From Psychromonas sp. CD1 (GTDB lineage: Bacteria; Pseudomonadota; Gammaproteobacteria; Enterobacterales; Psychromonadaceae): a stretch of DNA of 64,000 bases. Under the pieces are notes generated by a model, which saw only the letters and a program-made list of their open reading frames with translations, did no database searches and was not told where the DNA came from. The translations under genes were made by a program, and so were the position numbers. Every line of letters begins with the position of its first letter. Within the stretch, counting starts at the first letter, position 1. Of this stretch, positions 54,501 through 64,000 are shown in pieces. The DNA lies in the NCBI RefSeq assembly GCF_002239585.1, contig NZ_NDFH01000003.1, positions 1,178,001 to 1,242,000 on the forward strand. The letters run 5' to 3'.

Positions 54501-55606
54501 ATGCGGTAAATTTCAACGAGTGCTTCTAAGCGATTCGTTGAGGAATCAACACGCAGAGTATCGGAAATAAACGACCCACAATCTAATTCATTGCTATAAA
54601 TAACTTCAAACGCTTTAATGCCTGATTGTGCTAGTTCAGCAATAGATTCTAAGGTTAGATAATCATTCGCATTGATAATGATTTCACCAGTTTCTTTACT
54701 GATGTAATCTTTTGCTGATACTTTATCTTCAAGATATTCAACAGGAACATTAATACTTTTGATTTTGTCTTTTTTTAATTGGCGGATATGACGCGCTGTA
54801 ACACGTTTGCCCGTTTCAATGTAAACTTTACCTGCACTTACGACGTCAAAGTTTAATTGTTCACCACGTAGACGATCTGCAATTAAAGCCATTGAAATAA
54901 CACCATCTTTGATCTCAAACTTCGTTGTATCAAAGAACATGTTTAGAATTTCTTCTGTCGAATATTCTAATGCGCGTAACATAATAGTCGCAGGTAATTT
55001 ACGACGACGGTCAATACGAACAAATAGATTATCTTTTGGATCGAACTCAAAGTCTAACCAAGAACCACGGTAAGGGATAACACGAGCGTTATACAAAACT
55101 TTACCTGAACTATGCGTTTTACCTTTATCGTGATCGAAAAATACCCCTGGACTACGATGTAGTTGAGATACGATAACACGCTCAGTACCATTAATTACAA
55201 AAGTACCATTCGTAGTCATGAGTGGCATTTCACCCATGTAAACTTCTTGCTCACGAATATCTTTAACGGTACCAGCAGGCGCATCACGATCGTAAATAAC
55301 AAGACGTAATTTCACGCGTACTGACGCGGAGTATGTAACGCCACGGACTTGGCATTCTTTGACATCAAAGACTGGCTCACCCAGACGGTAGCTTACATAT
55401 TGCAGTTCTGATGTGCCCGAATAACTAGCGATTGGGAAGATGCTTCTAAATGCGGCTTCCAAACCAACCTCTCCAGTTAAATCAACTTCGATGAAGCGTT
55501 TAAATGAATCTAATTGAATCGACAACAAGTATGGTTTTTCCATAACTTGTGGACGTTTCCCAAAATCCTTACGAATAAGTTTTTTCTCAGTATAAGAGTA
55601 ACCCAT
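51572..55606 (-). CDS. rpoB: RNA polymerase subunit beta
   Basis: 1344 residues starting [19 protein letters not shown]. The rifampicin pocket region ([23 protein letters not shown] and [21 protein letters not shown]) is wild-type sensitive in sequence. The C-terminal clamp segment [24 protein letters not shown] is conserved. It lies 240 bases after rplL, with an attenuator hairpin between. Confidence 0.98.
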   Translation of the reverse strand: MGYSYTEKKLIRKDFGKRPQVMEKPYLLSIQLDSFKRFIEVDLTGEVGLEAAFRSIFPIASYSGTSELQYVSYRLGEPVFDVKECQVRGVTYSASVRVKLRLVIYDRDAPAGTVKDIREQEVYMGEMPLMTTNGTFVINGTERVIVSQLHRSPGVFFDHDKGKTHSSGKVLYNARVIPYRGSWLDFEFDPKDNLFVRIDRRRKLPATIMLRALEYSTEEILNMFFDTTKFEIKDGVISMALIADRLRGEQLNFDVVSAGKVYIETGKRVTARHIRQLKKDKIKSINVPVEYLEDKVSAKDYISKETGEIIINANDYLTLESIAELAQSGIKAFEVIYSNELDCGSFISDTLRVDSSTNRLEALVEIYRMMRPGEPPTKDAAEGLFQNLFFAEERYDLSKVGRMKFNRRVGNEGDEGSGILSKEDILSVMKTLIDIRNGNGVVDDIDHLGNRRIRCVGEMAENQFRVGLVRVERAVKERLSLGDLDATMPQDLINAKPISAAVKEFFGSSQLSQFMDQNNPLSEVTHKRRISALGPGGLTRERAGFEVRDVHPTHYGRLCPIETPEGPNIGLINSLATFARTNSYGFLETPYRKVVDGKPSEHVEYLSAIEEGSFVIAQASARIDENGFLNEDSIPCRHQGETTFMAPNQIDYMDVSPQQIISIAASLIPFLEHDDANRALMGANMQRQAVPTLRADKPLVGTGIERRIAIDSGVTVIAKRSGVVDYVDASRIVIKVDDSELLPGEAGIDIYNLTKYTRSNQNTCINQRPTCKPGEPIVKGDVLADGPSTDMGELALGQNMKIAFMPWNGFNFEDSILISERVAQEDRFTTIHIQEFSCVARETKLGTEEISADIPNVGEAALSKLDESGIVYVGAEVKPGDILVGKVTPKGETQLTPEEKLLRAIFGEKASDVKDSSLRVANSTYATVIDVQVFTRDGVEKDKRALEIEEMQLKAAKKDLNEKFKILENAIFEKALKILVDSGQDEQRLKQMPRAQWLEVMIDDETQQSYLEQIIAQYDEIKADYEKEFDVKRRKITQGDDLAPGVQKIVKVYLALRRRLQPGDKMAGRHGNKGVVSNIVPVEDMPHDEFGVPVDIVLNPLGVPSRMNIGQILETHLGFACKGVGEKLERMIKDQREVEMTKVREFIQKLYSFGDAPCHVDISEFDDEAVMRLAKNLYRGLPVATPAFDGAYESEIRELLRLADLPESGQIVLTDGRTGIPFERPVTVGYMYMLKLNHLVDDKMHARSTGSYSLVTQQPLGGKAQFGGQRFGEMEVWALQAFGAAYTLQEMLTVKSDDVNGRTKMYKSIVNGDHRMEPGIPESFNVLLKEIRSLSINIELDEEN

Positions 55607-55776
55607 GTGGTTCCTTTGCTCGCTGATTAAGTGATCATAGCTACCGGACCTATTATTAGGTCTTCATTATTAGGCAGCGGCGAACATCATTTTAGTCTAG
55701 CTCAATGCATTTTTTAACATTAAGTACTTATTGATTCCGTAATTAAAATAATGAAAACTTACAGAATCCTATAGCG

Positions 55777-55808
55777 CAAAAAGGCCGGTGATTATTAAAT
55801 CACCAGCC
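55777..55808 (-). terminator. rplL-rpoB attenuator
   Basis: On the minus strand GGCTGGTGATT pairs with AATCACCGGCC (one G-U pair) and is followed by TTTTTG. In E. coli a partial terminator at this position lowers rpoBC transcription relative to the ribosomal genes. Confidence 0.85.
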
Positions 55809-55846
55809 AGTGCCATTTACATGGCTAATATGTTATAAAATATAAC

Positions 55847-56209
55847 CTATTTAAGTTCAATCGTTGCGCCGATTTCTTCTAGTGTAGCTTTAAGTGCTTC
55901 AGCTTCTTCTTTAGAAAGAGCTTCTTTGATCACTGTTGGACATGCTTCAACGGCAGCTTTAGCTTCTTTCAGGCCAAGACCTGTTGCAGCACGAACGGCT
56001 TTGATTGCTTTAACTTTGTTCTCACCGTACACAGTCATAACAACGTCAAATTCAGTTTGTTCTTCAACAACTTCAGCAGCAGCTGGACCAGCAGCAACAG
56101 CAGCAGCTGATACGCCGAATTTTTCTTCCATTGCTTCGATTAATTCAACAACTTCCATAACTGTTAACTCTGCAACAGCATCAATGATTTGGTCTTTAGT
56201 AATAGACAT
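55847..56209 (-). CDS. rplL: 50S ribosomal protein L7/L12
   Basis: Stalk protein that recruits elongation factors. 120 residues: an N-terminal dimerisation helix ([24 protein letters not shown]), an Ala-rich hinge, and the globular domain [32 protein letters not shown]. Gene order rplJ-rplL as usual. Confidence 0.98.
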   Translation of the reverse strand: MSITKDQIIDAVAELTVMEVVELIEAMEEKFGVSAAAVAAGPAAAEVVEEQTEFDVVMTVYGENKVKAIKAVRAATGLGLKEAKAAVEACPTVIKEALSKEEAEALKATLEEIGATIELK

Positions 56210-56252
56210 TAGTCAATTCCTACTTTAAAAAAATTAAATAAAATGACAGCAA

Positions 56253-56756
56253 TTAAGCTGCAGATTCTTCTTTCTGATCGCGTAATGCAGCCAGAGTACG
56301 TACAAGTTTGCCGGCAGCAGCTTCTTTGATGGTAGCCATCAATCTCGCAATTGCTTCGTCGTACGTTGGTAGTGTCGCTAAACGGTCGATTTGATCGGCT
56401 TCAATAAATTCACCTTCAAATGCCAACCCTTTTACTTCAAACGTTTCGTTTGCTTTAGCGAAATCTTTTAAAAGACGCGCAGCAGCACCCGGATGGTCGT
56501 TTGAGAATGCAAGGATTGTAGGACCAGTAAACGTGTCTACAAGACATGCAAATTCTGTACCTTCAACAGCACGACGTGCTAATGTATTACGCACAACACG
56601 TAGATATACATTGTTAGCACGTGCTTGTGCACGAAGTTCAGTCATTGCACCAACTGTTACGCCACGTGCATTGGCAACAACAGCAGACAGCGCAGCTTTT
56701 GCAGCCACATTAACTTCTGCGACAATAGCTTGCTTGTCTTCGAGTCTTAATGTCAT
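56253..56756 (-). CDS. rplJ: 50S ribosomal protein L10
   Basis: Anchors L7/L12 dimers to 23S rRNA. 167 residues: [38 protein letters not shown], then [16 protein letters not shown] and [18 protein letters not shown], with a C-terminal helix. Upstream is a 285-base leader expected to bind the L10-L12 complex for translational control. Confidence 0.98.
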   Translation of the reverse strand: MTLRLEDKQAIVAEVNVAAKAALSAVVANARGVTVGAMTELRAQARANNVYLRVVRNTLARRAVEGTEFACLVDTFTGPTILAFSNDHPGAAARLLKDFAKANETFEVKGLAFEGEFIEADQIDRLATLPTYDEAIARLMATIKEAAAGKLVRTLAALRDQKEESAA

Positions 56757-56799
56757 TTGGTTTTACTCCTGGATTCCACTGGATTTAACTCCAGCTTAA

Positions 56800-56985
56800 A
56801 CACCCTCATTGTTTAAATAGAAAATAATGAGGCACTATTTTGGTCATCGGATCCAGGTAGAATAATTCTTTCTGGGGTCCGGCACCATCTACGTAGGATA
56901 TTAAGTAAAATAAATTTTACTCCTACGGTCTAAGAAGGGACCTAAGGCCCTCCAAAGTAAGGCCGCAAATTATACAGATAATTTA
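56800..56985 (-). promoter_or_regulatory. L10 leader (rplJ autoregulatory mRNA structure)
   Basis: The long rplA-rplJ gap is GC-richer than neighbouring spacers and can form several paired segments (for example CCGTAGGAGTAAAA with a TTTTACT segment on the minus strand). Its place and length match the L10 leader that binds L10(L12)4 in E. coli. I recognise it by context; the fold was not computed. Confidence 0.6.
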
Positions 56986-57041
56986 CGGACCTGTATAGTG
57001 TGAATATAACTAAAAATAAATAAACACACTATTCTAAATAA

Positions 57042-57746
57042 TTACGCTACCGTTGTATCAATCGTTGCTTGGTCAATTTTAATACCAGCACCCATTGTTG
57101 TAGATAATGCAATTTTTTTCAAGAATTGACCTTTAGCACCTGATGGTTTTGCTTTTTTAAGCGCAATCAAAAGAGCTTCTAAGTTTTCTTTAATTTGCAG
57201 AGCAGTAAAGTCAACTTTACCAATAGTAGAATGGATAATACCATTCTTATCATTGCGGTAACGTACTTGACCAGACTTAGCATTTTTAACTGCCGTTGCA
57301 ACGTCTGGAGTAACCGTTCCAACTTTAGGGTTAGGCATTAAACCACGAGGCCCTAAAATTTGACCAAGTTGACCAACAACACGCATTGCATCAGGAGAAG
57401 CAATAACAACGTCGAAGTTCATTTCGCCTGCTTTAATTTTTGCAGCAAGATCTTCCATACCAACGATATCTGCGCCAGCAGCTTTTGCTTTTTCAACATT
57501 AGCGCCCTGCGTAAATACAGCAACACGTACTTCACGACCTGTACCATGTGGCAACACTGTTGCACCACGAACATTTTGATCACTACGACGAGAATCAACA
57601 CCAAGATTCACAGAAACATCGATGCTTTCGTTGAATTTAACCGTTGCTAATTTTTGTAAAAGAGCAATTGCTTCATTGATTTCGTACTCTTTACTTGCGT
57701 CTACGCTAGTACGGATGTTTTTCATGCGTTTAGATAATTTAGCCAT
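57042..57746 (-). CDS. rplA: 50S ribosomal protein L1
   Basis: Forms the mobile L1 stalk and represses its own operon. 234 residues; [60 protein letters not shown]-like [18 protein letters not shown] and the C-terminal [13 protein letters not shown]. Four bases separate it from rplK. Confidence 0.98.
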   Translation of the reverse strand: MAKLSKRMKNIRTSVDASKEYEINEAIALLQKLATVKFNESIDVSVNLGVDSRRSDQNVRGATVLPHGTGREVRVAVFTQGANVEKAKAAGADIVGMEDLAAKIKAGEMNFDVVIASPDAMRVVGQLGQILGPRGLMPNPKVGTVTPDVATAVKNAKSGQVRYRNDKNGIIHSTIGKVDFTALQIKENLEALLIALKKAKPSGAKGQFLKKIALSTTMGAGIKIDQATIDTTVA

Positions 57747-57750
57747 TGTA

Positions 57751-58179
57751 TTAACCCTCTACTTCCAAGCCCATTGAACGAGCAGAGCCCGCAATACAAC
57801 GTACCATTGCATCAAGATCGGCACCTGTTAGATCAACTTCTTTCGTTTTAACGATTTCTTCAAGTTGTGCACGTGTTACCGTACCCACTTTATCTTTGTT
57901 CGGAACACCAGAGCCAGATTTAATGCCAGCAGCTTTCTTAAGTAAATAAGATGCAGGTGGTGTTTTTGTCACGAAGGTGAAAGAACGATCATTATATACT
58001 GTAATTACTACAGGTACTGGAGCGCCTTTTTCCATTGAATCTGTTTTTGCATTGAATGCTTTACAGAATTCCATGATATTAACACCATGTTGACCAAGAG
58101 CTGGACCAACTGGTGGTGACGGATTAGCCATACCAGCTGAAACTTGCAGCTTAATATATGCTTGTACTTTTTTAGCCAT
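57751..58179 (-). CDS. rplK: 50S ribosomal protein L11
   Basis: Part of the GTPase-associated centre. 142 residues: [43 protein letters not shown] at the N-terminus and the RNA-binding C-terminal domain ending [12 protein letters not shown]. First gene after the nusG terminator; co-transcribed with rplA. Confidence 0.98.
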   Translation of the reverse strand: MAKKVQAYIKLQVSAGMANPSPPVGPALGQHGVNIMEFCKAFNAKTDSMEKGAPVPVVITVYNDRSFTFVTKTPPASYLLKKAAGIKSGSGVPNKDKVGTVTRAQLEEIVKTKEVDLTGADLDAMVRCIAGSARSMGLEVEG

Positions 58180-58263
58180 AATAATATTACCTATGTTTGG
58201 GTATAACGCTCACTCGAAAAGAATAAGCTCCCCTATTAAAATAAATACCCATTTATTTACCTA

Positions 58264-58307
58264 AAAATAAAAAAGGTGGCAAATTATACCTATAATTCAC
58301 CACCTTC
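58264..58307 (-). terminator. Terminator between nusG and rplK
   Basis: A long near-perfect hairpin (minus strand AAGGTGGTGAATTATA against TATAATTTGCCACCTT, two G-U pairs) followed by T-rich sequence. It separates secE-nusG from rplKAJL. Confidence 0.85.
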
Positions 58308-58337
58308 TTCAAGATATTTCTGTTTATTTTTTAAGCT

Positions 58338-58886
58338 TTAGTCTTTCTCTACTTGAGAAAACTCTAAATCCACCGGTGTAGCACGACCAAAAATCGAAAC
58401 AGATACTTTTAAACGACTCTTATCGTAATCGACTTCTTCTACAGTACCACTGAAATCAGAGAATGGTCCGTCCACAACACGAACGATTTGACCTGCTTCA
58501 AATAGTGTACGTGGGCGCGGAGAATCAACCGACTCTTGTAAACGGTTTAGAATGTTCTCGACTTCTTTTGGTGAAATTGGCGCTGGGCGCTCTTTTGTTC
58601 CACCAATAAAGCCCATTACACGACTCGTGTTTTTAACTAAATGCCAGCTAGCATCGTTCATTATCATTTCGACTAAAACGTATCCAGGAAAGAACTTACG
58701 TTCACTTTTACGTTTTTGGCCGGCACGCATCTCTACAACTTCTTCCGTAGGGACTAAAATTTCACCGAAATATTCTTCCATTTCGTTTAATTTAATATGC
58801 TCAATTAATGTTTTTTGTACACGCCCTTCATAACCTGAAAACGCTTGTACAACATACCATCTCATTTTTTGTACTTCATCTGACAT
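58338..58886 (-). CDS. nusG: Transcription antitermination/termination factor NusG
   Basis: Binds RNA polymerase and couples it to the ribosome or Rho. 182 residues: the NGN domain ([29 protein letters not shown]) and the KOW domain ([31 protein letters not shown]). It lies nine bases after secE. Confidence 0.98.
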   Translation of the reverse strand: MSDEVQKMRWYVVQAFSGYEGRVQKTLIEHIKLNEMEEYFGEILVPTEEVVEMRAGQKRKSERKFFPGYVLVEMIMNDASWHLVKNTSRVMGFIGGTKERPAPISPKEVENILNRLQESVDSPRPRTLFEAGQIVRVVDGPFSDFSGTVEEVDYDKSRLKVSVSIFGRATPVDLEFSQVEKD

Positions 58887-58895
58887 ATCAAATCC

Positions 58896-59276
58896 TTATA
58901 TTGTTGTCGTGACGTATGCAATTACACGAACAAAAATACCGTCTAATCCCCATAATATCAAGCCAACAACGGCTGATACCGCAAGGATTATTAAGGTTGT
59001 TTGCACTGTTTCTTGGCGTGTTGGCCAAACCACTTTACGTACTTCTAAACGCGCATCTTTCGCAAATTCTATAAATGTTTTTCCTTTTTCTGTCATCGAG
59101 GCAGATAACATAGCTAAGGCAGCCATTACTAAAAAAATCAATATGCGAGCAATAATTTGCACGCTTTCACCATAAATATAATTACCAGCAATAATTGCGA
59201 CCATTAATAAAATTGCTATCGCCCACTTTAGTCCATCTAGTGAGTTTTTACTGCTTTCAGTATGTATTGCATTCAT
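58896..59276 (-). CDS. secE: Protein translocase subunit SecE
   Basis: Essential component of the SecYEG channel. 126 residues with three membrane helices, as in E. coli (127). The conserved core EFAKDARLEVRKVVWPTRQETVQTTLIILAV precedes the last helix. First gene of secE-nusG. Upstream there is no tuf or tRNA gene for a full kilobase. Confidence 0.96.
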   Translation of the reverse strand: MNAIHTESSKNSLDGLKWAIAILLMVAIIAGNYIYGESVQIIARILIFLVMAALAMLSASMTEKGKTFIEFAKDARLEVRKVVWPTRQETVQTTLIILAVSAVVGLILWGLDGIFVRVIAYVTTTI

Positions 59277-60304
59277 AACTTATTTTTACCTAATGTTAAA
59301 TATTAATAATATTTTGCATATAGTATATCTACAAAATCAACGTTAACACGTAAAAGCGCCAACTTAAATGCGGTAGAGACAAATAGAGTAACTGCTACTA
59401 TCAATACCTAGGAAATAAAGCACGTCAGTATAAGGATTTTTCAGCACTTTGTAACGTGATAATCTATGCTTTTTATAAAAAAACATAGATTACTCGCTTA
59501 AATACCTATATTTCACCGAAACAGAAACAATATCACTCTATTTTGGCTTTGATTAACTTTTTTTGTCAAACAATATAAAAAGTATATTTCCTACACTTTC
59601 ACCTATATTTGTTTTTTATATTCTTTTTTGCTCAAACAATTTAGTTTTTCCAGAAGCACACATTTTCTTAAATGTAGTCTGCTCAATTCGACATGAACGC
59701 TCTATTTGGCGTTATCCTGCGCAAATGCCGCAGATAATCTGAAATATATTATTAGTATTGAGCAAAATCATTGAACTTTATTTAAAATAGGTCTTGCATC
59801 CCAAATAATAAAGATAAACGCGCCGGAAAAAGTGAAATTCCCGTTTAAAATATACATCATTGAAGGCCGTCAAAGGTAGAGAAAAAATCAACTAACAAGG
59901 CTTGTTATGCTATATTATTCATTGTTTGTGCATAATATAAGCGATATTAAGAGCTTTAAAATAAAATAAATACTCTTTAATAATTGCATATTAGCAAAAT
60001 AAGTCATCAAATTATGAATAGACAATCAGTACGACAACACAGAAAAGTTGCACATATATAGATAGCAATTTTTTATCACAAAAAAATGCTCTGTTGATAT
60101 AAAAAAACAATTTAAAATAATATTTGCCAAGTAAAGCCTCTTCCGCCAAATAAAATAGCTAAATTATATATAAATGCTTGCTGAATTTACGCAATAAGCA
60201 TTATGAAGTAATCCCAACTCTTACATACCGCTGACTTTCTCTGGGCTATCGCATCTATTGCCGGTCCGGCGCTATAAACGGATAATTATACACAGGTGAA
60301 TCTC
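59277..60304. other. Gene-free kilobase between secE and selA
   Basis: No credible protein frame or tRNA. It should include the secE and selA promoters. Notable elements: an 8-bp hairpin AATCTATG/CATAGATT around 59461-59491, and a compact set of pairings at 59681-59763 listed separately. In many relatives tufB and tRNA genes occupy the place before secE; they are absent here. Confidence 0.6.
59681..59763. ncRNA. Possible structured RNA: outer helix closing two hairpins
   Basis: GCTCAAT (59681-59687) can pair with ATTGAGC (59757-59763). Between them AACGC/GCGTT (59696-59700 with 59709-59713) and CTGCG/CGCAG (59717-59721 with 59729-59733) form two hairpins. The patch is richer in G and C than the surrounding kilobase. 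The strand, promoter and function are unknown; chance pairing cannot be excluded. Confidence 0.25.
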
Positions 60305-61678
60305 ATGGCATCTCCCGCCTCTTCAATAAATTATCGCTTGCCCCAAATTGAAAAATTATTACAATTAAATGAATTTCAGGCTCATATCGATAGTTTAAGC
60401 CGACCTGTCGTTACCCGTTTAATGCAAGAAGAGTTACGCGCTATCCGAGAATCTGATGATTTTAAAAGTAAAGGTTGTACAGATATAGATGCAATACAGC
60501 GTATTATGTCTCGCTGTGCTAAAACTGAACATAAAAAATTGCAGCGCGTCATCAATGCAACAGGCACGATTATTCACACAAATTTAGGTAGATCTCCTAT
60601 TGATGTCGAAATTTGGGACAGTGTACGTGACATAAATACCGGTTATAACAACTTAGAGCTACAAATTGCATCTGGTAAACGCGGTGGACGTAAAGGATTA
60701 ATGTGTGAATTATTGCAAGCATTAACGGGTGCCGAAGATGGTTTGATCGTCAATAATAACGCCTCTTCGCTTTACTTGCTATTGGCCGAACTTGCAAAGG
60801 GTAAAGAAGTTATCATTTCCCGCGGTGAGCAAATTCAAATTGGTGGTGGATTTCGTATTCCGGACATTTTAGCGCTGACAGGCGCAAAAATGGTTGAAGT
60901 TGGCTGCACAAATATTACCACTGCTGACGATTATATTAACGCTATCACCGCAGAAACCGCGTTAGTACTCATGGTACATCAATCTAACTTTACAATTCAA
61001 GGGTTCACTGAAAAGCCGGATATTGCAGAGGTTGTCAAACGCTTGCCTGCACATATTATTTTAGCCGTTGATCAAGGCTCAGGGCTCACTAATGAAACGC
61101 TTTCTCAAAGTGAAACCTCCATTGCACAGTATATAAAATGGGGCGTAGATCTGGTGTGTTTTTCTGGTGATAAAATATTGGGAGGCCCGCAATCGGGTAT
61201 TATTTGTGGCCGTCAGACTTTAATCGCTTCACTAGAAAAAAATCCGATGATGCGTACGTTCCGACCGAGTCGCATTATCTACTCATTGCTCGAAGCGTTA
61301 CTTATCAAAAAACTCAACCACGCCCCATCAGGTAATGGTATTGCACAAAAAACCATTGATGAACAGAAAAAAACGCTTGATAAAGCGAAGCGCTTAGTTG
61401 ATTTTTTTCCTCGTAATTTAACCTTACGATCACTCCCGTTAATTATTGGCGGTGGCGCATTACCCAATACACAATACGTCTCATTTGGCGTATCGATCAC
61501 ATGCCAAGGCCACTCAGCAGAAGCAATAAGTAAAGCATTACGGCGAGGTAAAAACCCCATCATAACCACCATAAAAAATGATGAAGTACTGTGTCACTTA
61601 GCGACTGTAAATGATAATGACTACCTGGTTTTACAACAAAAACTTCAAGATTACTTTCAAGAGTTGTGCACACTATGA
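60305..61678 (+). CDS. selA: L-seryl-tRNA(Sec) selenium transferase SelA
   Basis: PLP enzyme converting Ser-tRNA(Sec) to Sec-tRNA(Sec) with selenophosphate. 457 residues. Motifs: INATGTIIHTNLGRSP, TGAEDGLIVNNNASS, ISRGEQIQIGGGFRIPD and the PLP lysine Lys290 in FSGDKILGGPQSG. The segment usually reading VGTTNRT is VGCTNIT here. The start is the ATG with AGGTGA five bases upstream; a GTG three codons earlier overlaps that site. Its stop overlaps the selB start (ATGA), so the two are translationally coupled. Confidence 0.93.
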   Translation: MASPASSINYRLPQIEKLLQLNEFQAHIDSLSRPVVTRLMQEELRAIRESDDFKSKGCTDIDAIQRIMSRCAKTEHKKLQRVINATGTIIHTNLGRSPIDVEIWDSVRDINTGYNNLELQIASGKRGGRKGLMCELLQALTGAEDGLIVNNNASSLYLLLAELAKGKEVIISRGEQIQIGGGFRIPDILALTGAKMVEVGCTNITTADDYINAITAETALVLMVHQSNFTIQGFTEKPDIAEVVKRLPAHIILAVDQGSGLTNETLSQSETSIAQYIKWGVDLVCFSGDKILGGPQSGIICGRQTLIASLEKNPMMRTFRPSRIIYSLLEALLIKKLNHAPSGNGIAQKTIDEQKKTLDKAKRLVDFFPRNLTLRSLPLIIGGGALPNTQYVSFGVSITCQGHSAEAISKALRRGKNPIITTIKNDEVLCHLATVNDNDYLVLQQKLQDYFQELCTL

Positions 61679-63546
61679 GCCTAAAAACGCTTTCACCATA
61701 TCATGCTTCTATTGGTATTATTGGCCATGTTGATCATGGAAAAACAACGCTTATTCTTGCTTTAACTGGCATTTTAACCGCCCGAGAGCATGAGCAAAAA
61801 AGAGGAATGACCCAAGATCTCGGTTTTGCTTATTTTTGTGATGAGCAAGGTAATCATATTGGTATTGTCGATGTACCTGGCCACGAGCGTTATATCCGAA
61901 ACATGGTGTCTGGAATTGCCAATTTAAACGCGGTAGTATTAGTAATTTCTGCTACGGAAGGTTGGATGCCGATGACCACCGATCATGTGCAAATTGCACA
62001 AGCATTAGGTCAAAAAAATATTATTATTTGCATCAATAAATCAGATTTAGTATCCGAGGAAGAGATAATAGCATTAGAAGAGGTAGTTTTAGAACGTGTT
62101 ATGGACATGACAAACCTCGTTCCAGAGATTGTTTGTGTGTCGGCATTAACAAAAAACGGAATAGATTTGCTAAAAAAAACCATTATTAAAACTGTTTCAG
62201 TTTGTTCTGCACAACAACATCTACTACTAAAAAGCCAAGAAAAAAGAGAAGAAATCACACCTGCTCGACTCTATATTGATCGCAGTTTTACGCTAAAAGG
62301 CCTTGGCACGGTGGTAACGGGTACGCTCTCACAAGGCGTTATTCATGTTAATGACAAAGTATATATCGCATCGTCTTCAAAAAAAAATCAACAAGCACAA
62401 GCTTTTAAAGTGCGGAGTTTACAGTCGTATCATCAAAAATGTGACATGGTACAAAATATCAGTCGCGTTGCAATTTGCTTAAAAGGTATAAAACGTAAAG
62501 ATATTAAGCGTGGCGATTGTTTGATGTCAGAGCCAAATGCGTGCGAGATGACCGAACAATTAATTGTACGCCTGTCAGATGACATCAAATATGTGCCTGA
62601 ATTAAAAAGTTATAAGAACGTTGAAATTGCATTGGGTAGCTGGCATGGCTTCGGCCAGCTTATTTACCTTAAAGACACACGTTTAGTACGTATTAAACTC
62701 ACGCAACCCGCACCCGTTTACTTTGGCCAATCTATCGCATTAATACGTCACGGTGGCAGTACGTTGATCCACGGAGGCTTTATAGTATGGACATCAAAAG
62801 TAACCGGCTTTTTGCGACGTAAATTATATCATGTATTAAATTCACTTAGTCTACCCATTAAACCACAACACCACGCTCAAATAGAGTTCTCACTTTGCGG
62901 TTATATAGAACTAAAACATATTGATATAAAAGCGATTAATGAAAGAACAATCGTCCATGAACAGTGGCTATTTAATGAGAAATGGCTACTTGAGACAACG
63001 GAATCAATTAAAAACCATTTAACAAAACCTGAAATCGCAATAGGCAATAGTAATACTGAACTTAGTCATCATCTACGTATCGATATGCCCGCGGTTGAGA
63101 TGCTCACTCACTATCTAAAAACAAAAAAAATGATCCATTTAAGCTATGGCAAATGGATATTCGGTGATGGCGACTCCGAAGATGATCTTAGCCTAGAGGC
63201 GCAGACGTTATTATCTGAGATCCGCAGCAAAGGAAAATCTGGTTTTGAACTAAACAAAGAAGATATATCAACAACAGAAAAAGCACAGCTCAGAAACCTT
63301 GCTCGTCTTAAATATGTGGTCCAAATCGAAGGTGATATTTATTATGATCAACAGCTCTACCGGACCCTAATAAAGGCGGTTCTTGCCTCCCATATAAAGG
63401 GAGATATCATCAGCATGAGTGATATTAAAGAGCGCAGTGGTTTAAGTCGTAAATATTCAATCCCTCTGGCCAATCGCATGCAAAAGGATGGCTGGGTTCG
63501 GCGCCAAGAAAATGATCGTATTATTTTAAAAGAGTACATCGAGTAA
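61675..63546 (+). CDS. selB: Selenocysteine-specific elongation factor SelB
   Basis: Delivers Sec-tRNA to UGA codons marked by a SECIS element. 623 residues. The EF-Tu-like part shows G1 GHVDHGKTT, the SelB-typical KRGMTQDLGFAYF, G3 DVPGHE and G4 NKSD, then domain 2 (DRSFTLKGLGTVVTGTLSQG). The last roughly 200 residues form the winged-helix repeats that bind SECIS RNA. It starts within the last codons of selA. tRNA-Sec (selC) was not found in the window. Confidence 0.95.
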   Translation: MSLKTLSPYHASIGIIGHVDHGKTTLILALTGILTAREHEQKRGMTQDLGFAYFCDEQGNHIGIVDVPGHERYIRNMVSGIANLNAVVLVISATEGWMPMTTDHVQIAQALGQKNIIICINKSDLVSEEEIIALEEVVLERVMDMTNLVPEIVCVSALTKNGIDLLKKTIIKTVSVCSAQQHLLLKSQEKREEITPARLYIDRSFTLKGLGTVVTGTLSQGVIHVNDKVYIASSSKKNQQAQAFKVRSLQSYHQKCDMVQNISRVAICLKGIKRKDIKRGDCLMSEPNACEMTEQLIVRLSDDIKYVPELKSYKNVEIALGSWHGFGQLIYLKDTRLVRIKLTQPAPVYFGQSIALIRHGGSTLIHGGFIVWTSKVTGFLRRKLYHVLNSLSLPIKPQHHAQIEFSLCGYIELKHIDIKAINERTIVHEQWLFNEKWLLETTESIKNHLTKPEIAIGNSNTELSHHLRIDMPAVEMLTHYLKTKKMIHLSYGKWIFGDGDSEDDLSLEAQTLLSEIRSKGKSGFELNKEDISTTEKAQLRNLARLKYVVQIEGDIYYDQQLYRTLIKAVLASHIKGDIISMSDIKERSGLSRKYSIPLANRMQKDGWVRRQENDRIILKEYIE

Positions 63547-63570
63547 CTGCCCTTATTACATAATGCACAT

Positions 63571-63616
63571 AATACAAAAAGGGTTAATATTTTCAAATAT
63601 TAACCCTTTTTGTATT
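63571..63616. terminator. Very long bidirectional terminator between selB and selD
   Basis: A perfect inverted repeat of about 21 bp (from AATACAAAAAGGGTTAATAT to its complement ending TTTTTGTATT) around a minimal loop TTCA. It serves both convergent genes. Confidence 0.92.
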
Positions 63617-63638
63617 ATTATCGCAATATTTACATTGT

Positions 63639-64000
63639 TCAGTCAACATACACCACGATTGAGCTGCACTCGTGTTTCTGATGCATCTCACCAATAGAAA
63701 CAAGCATAATGCCATGTTGTACCGCTACGCGTTGTAGTGCATCACGATTGCCTTTTTCAACTGCCAGCAACAAACCACCAGAGGTTTGAGGGTCGCACAA
63801 AACGGACTTTTGCAATTCGCTAATATCGCCAATAAGATGCTCATAACTTGCATAATTTCGTGCAGTGCCACCAGGAACACAACCTTCGGCGATGTAATCA
63901 AATACTCCCGGTAACGTTGGTACGTTATCAAAGACTATATGAGCAACTAATCCAGAACCAATACACACTTCACTCAAATGTCCTAACAAGCCAAAGCCTG
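63639..64000 (-). CDS. selD: Selenide, water dikinase SelD, 3' part (continues past window)
   Basis: SelD makes selenophosphate from selenide and ATP, the selenium donor for SelA. The visible 120 or so residues are the C-terminal third: GFGLLGHLSEV at the window edge, then CVPGGTARNY, LCDPQTSGGLLLAV and a short tail. The start lies beyond base 64000. Convergent with selAB, so all three selenocysteine functions cluster here. Confidence 0.93.
   Translation of the reverse strand, partial: GFGLLGHLSEVCIGSGLVAHIVFDNVPTLPGVFDYIAEGCVPGGTARNYASYEHLIGDISELQKSVLCDPQTSGGLLLAVEKGNRDALQRVAVQHGIMLVSIGEMHQKHECSSIVVYVD

Noticed and set aside
59641-59760. tRNA-Sec (selC) near selA
   Set aside because: No 8-bp acceptor stem, TCA anticodon loop or GGTTCGA T-loop could be found.

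Overview
The window is chromosomal DNA of an AT-rich marine-type gammaproteobacterium. The gene content (ffh-ypjD-corB, rnr-rlmB, rpsF-priB-rpsR-rplI, prfB-lysS, secE-nusG-rplKAJL-rpoBC, tusDCB-rpsLG-fusA-tuf, selA-selB-selD) and the protein sequences resemble cold-water genera such as Psychromonas. That genus is an inference from overall similarity, with no search behind it.

Layout. 1-1203: 3' part of gpmI. About 1386-2454: foreign DNA, namely pUC-type cloning vector (polylinker and lacZ-alpha) carrying a GC-rich enterobacterial rmuC fragment; this looks like assembly contamination. 2505-9600: rlmJ, yajR, ssb, a sodium:neurotransmitter symporter, a GlpG-like rhomboid protease and ffh. 9827-15000: ypjD, a corB remnant lacking its membrane domain, a lytic-transglycosylase-like lipoprotein, gshA and an alaS fragment. 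15001-20562: ansA, a RecQ-type helicase, tapT, a DUF1971 gene paired with mobB, and a LysE exporter. 20658-25133: a C69 peptidase with a decayed tandem copy, an aldo/keto reductase, tRNA-Pro and an abnormal tRNA-His. 25218-31387: rnr-rlmB, a DUF481 outer-membrane protein and the rpsF operon.

31696-36396 is a GalNAc-type phosphotransferase locus (agaR divergent from agaVWEF). A deletion has fused the start of its aldolase gene to the 3' end of kup. 36492-39160 holds lysS and prfB, with prfB's programmed frameshift intact. 39499-41064 holds a small PspG-like membrane protein, a truncated outer-membrane protein and a KdgM-family porin. 41517-59276 is one long minus-strand block for transcription and translation: secE, nusG, rplKAJL, rpoBC, tusDCB, rpsLG, fusA, tuf. 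About 1 kb without genes follows. 60305-64000 carries selA-selB, convergent with a partial selD.

How the genes work together: most of the window is core information processing (ribosome, RNA polymerase, elongation factors, SRP, RNA modification and decay) with a selenocysteine-insertion module at the end. The main departure is the number of broken genes among intact ones: corB, alaS, the second C69 peptidase, agaY, kup, a beta-barrel gene and the 5' end of tRNA-His. Most look like simple deletions. Either the lineage is losing accessory genes, or some breaks are assembly joins; the vector insert shows this assembly contains at least one. I saw no CRISPR array, prophage, transposase or defence island.
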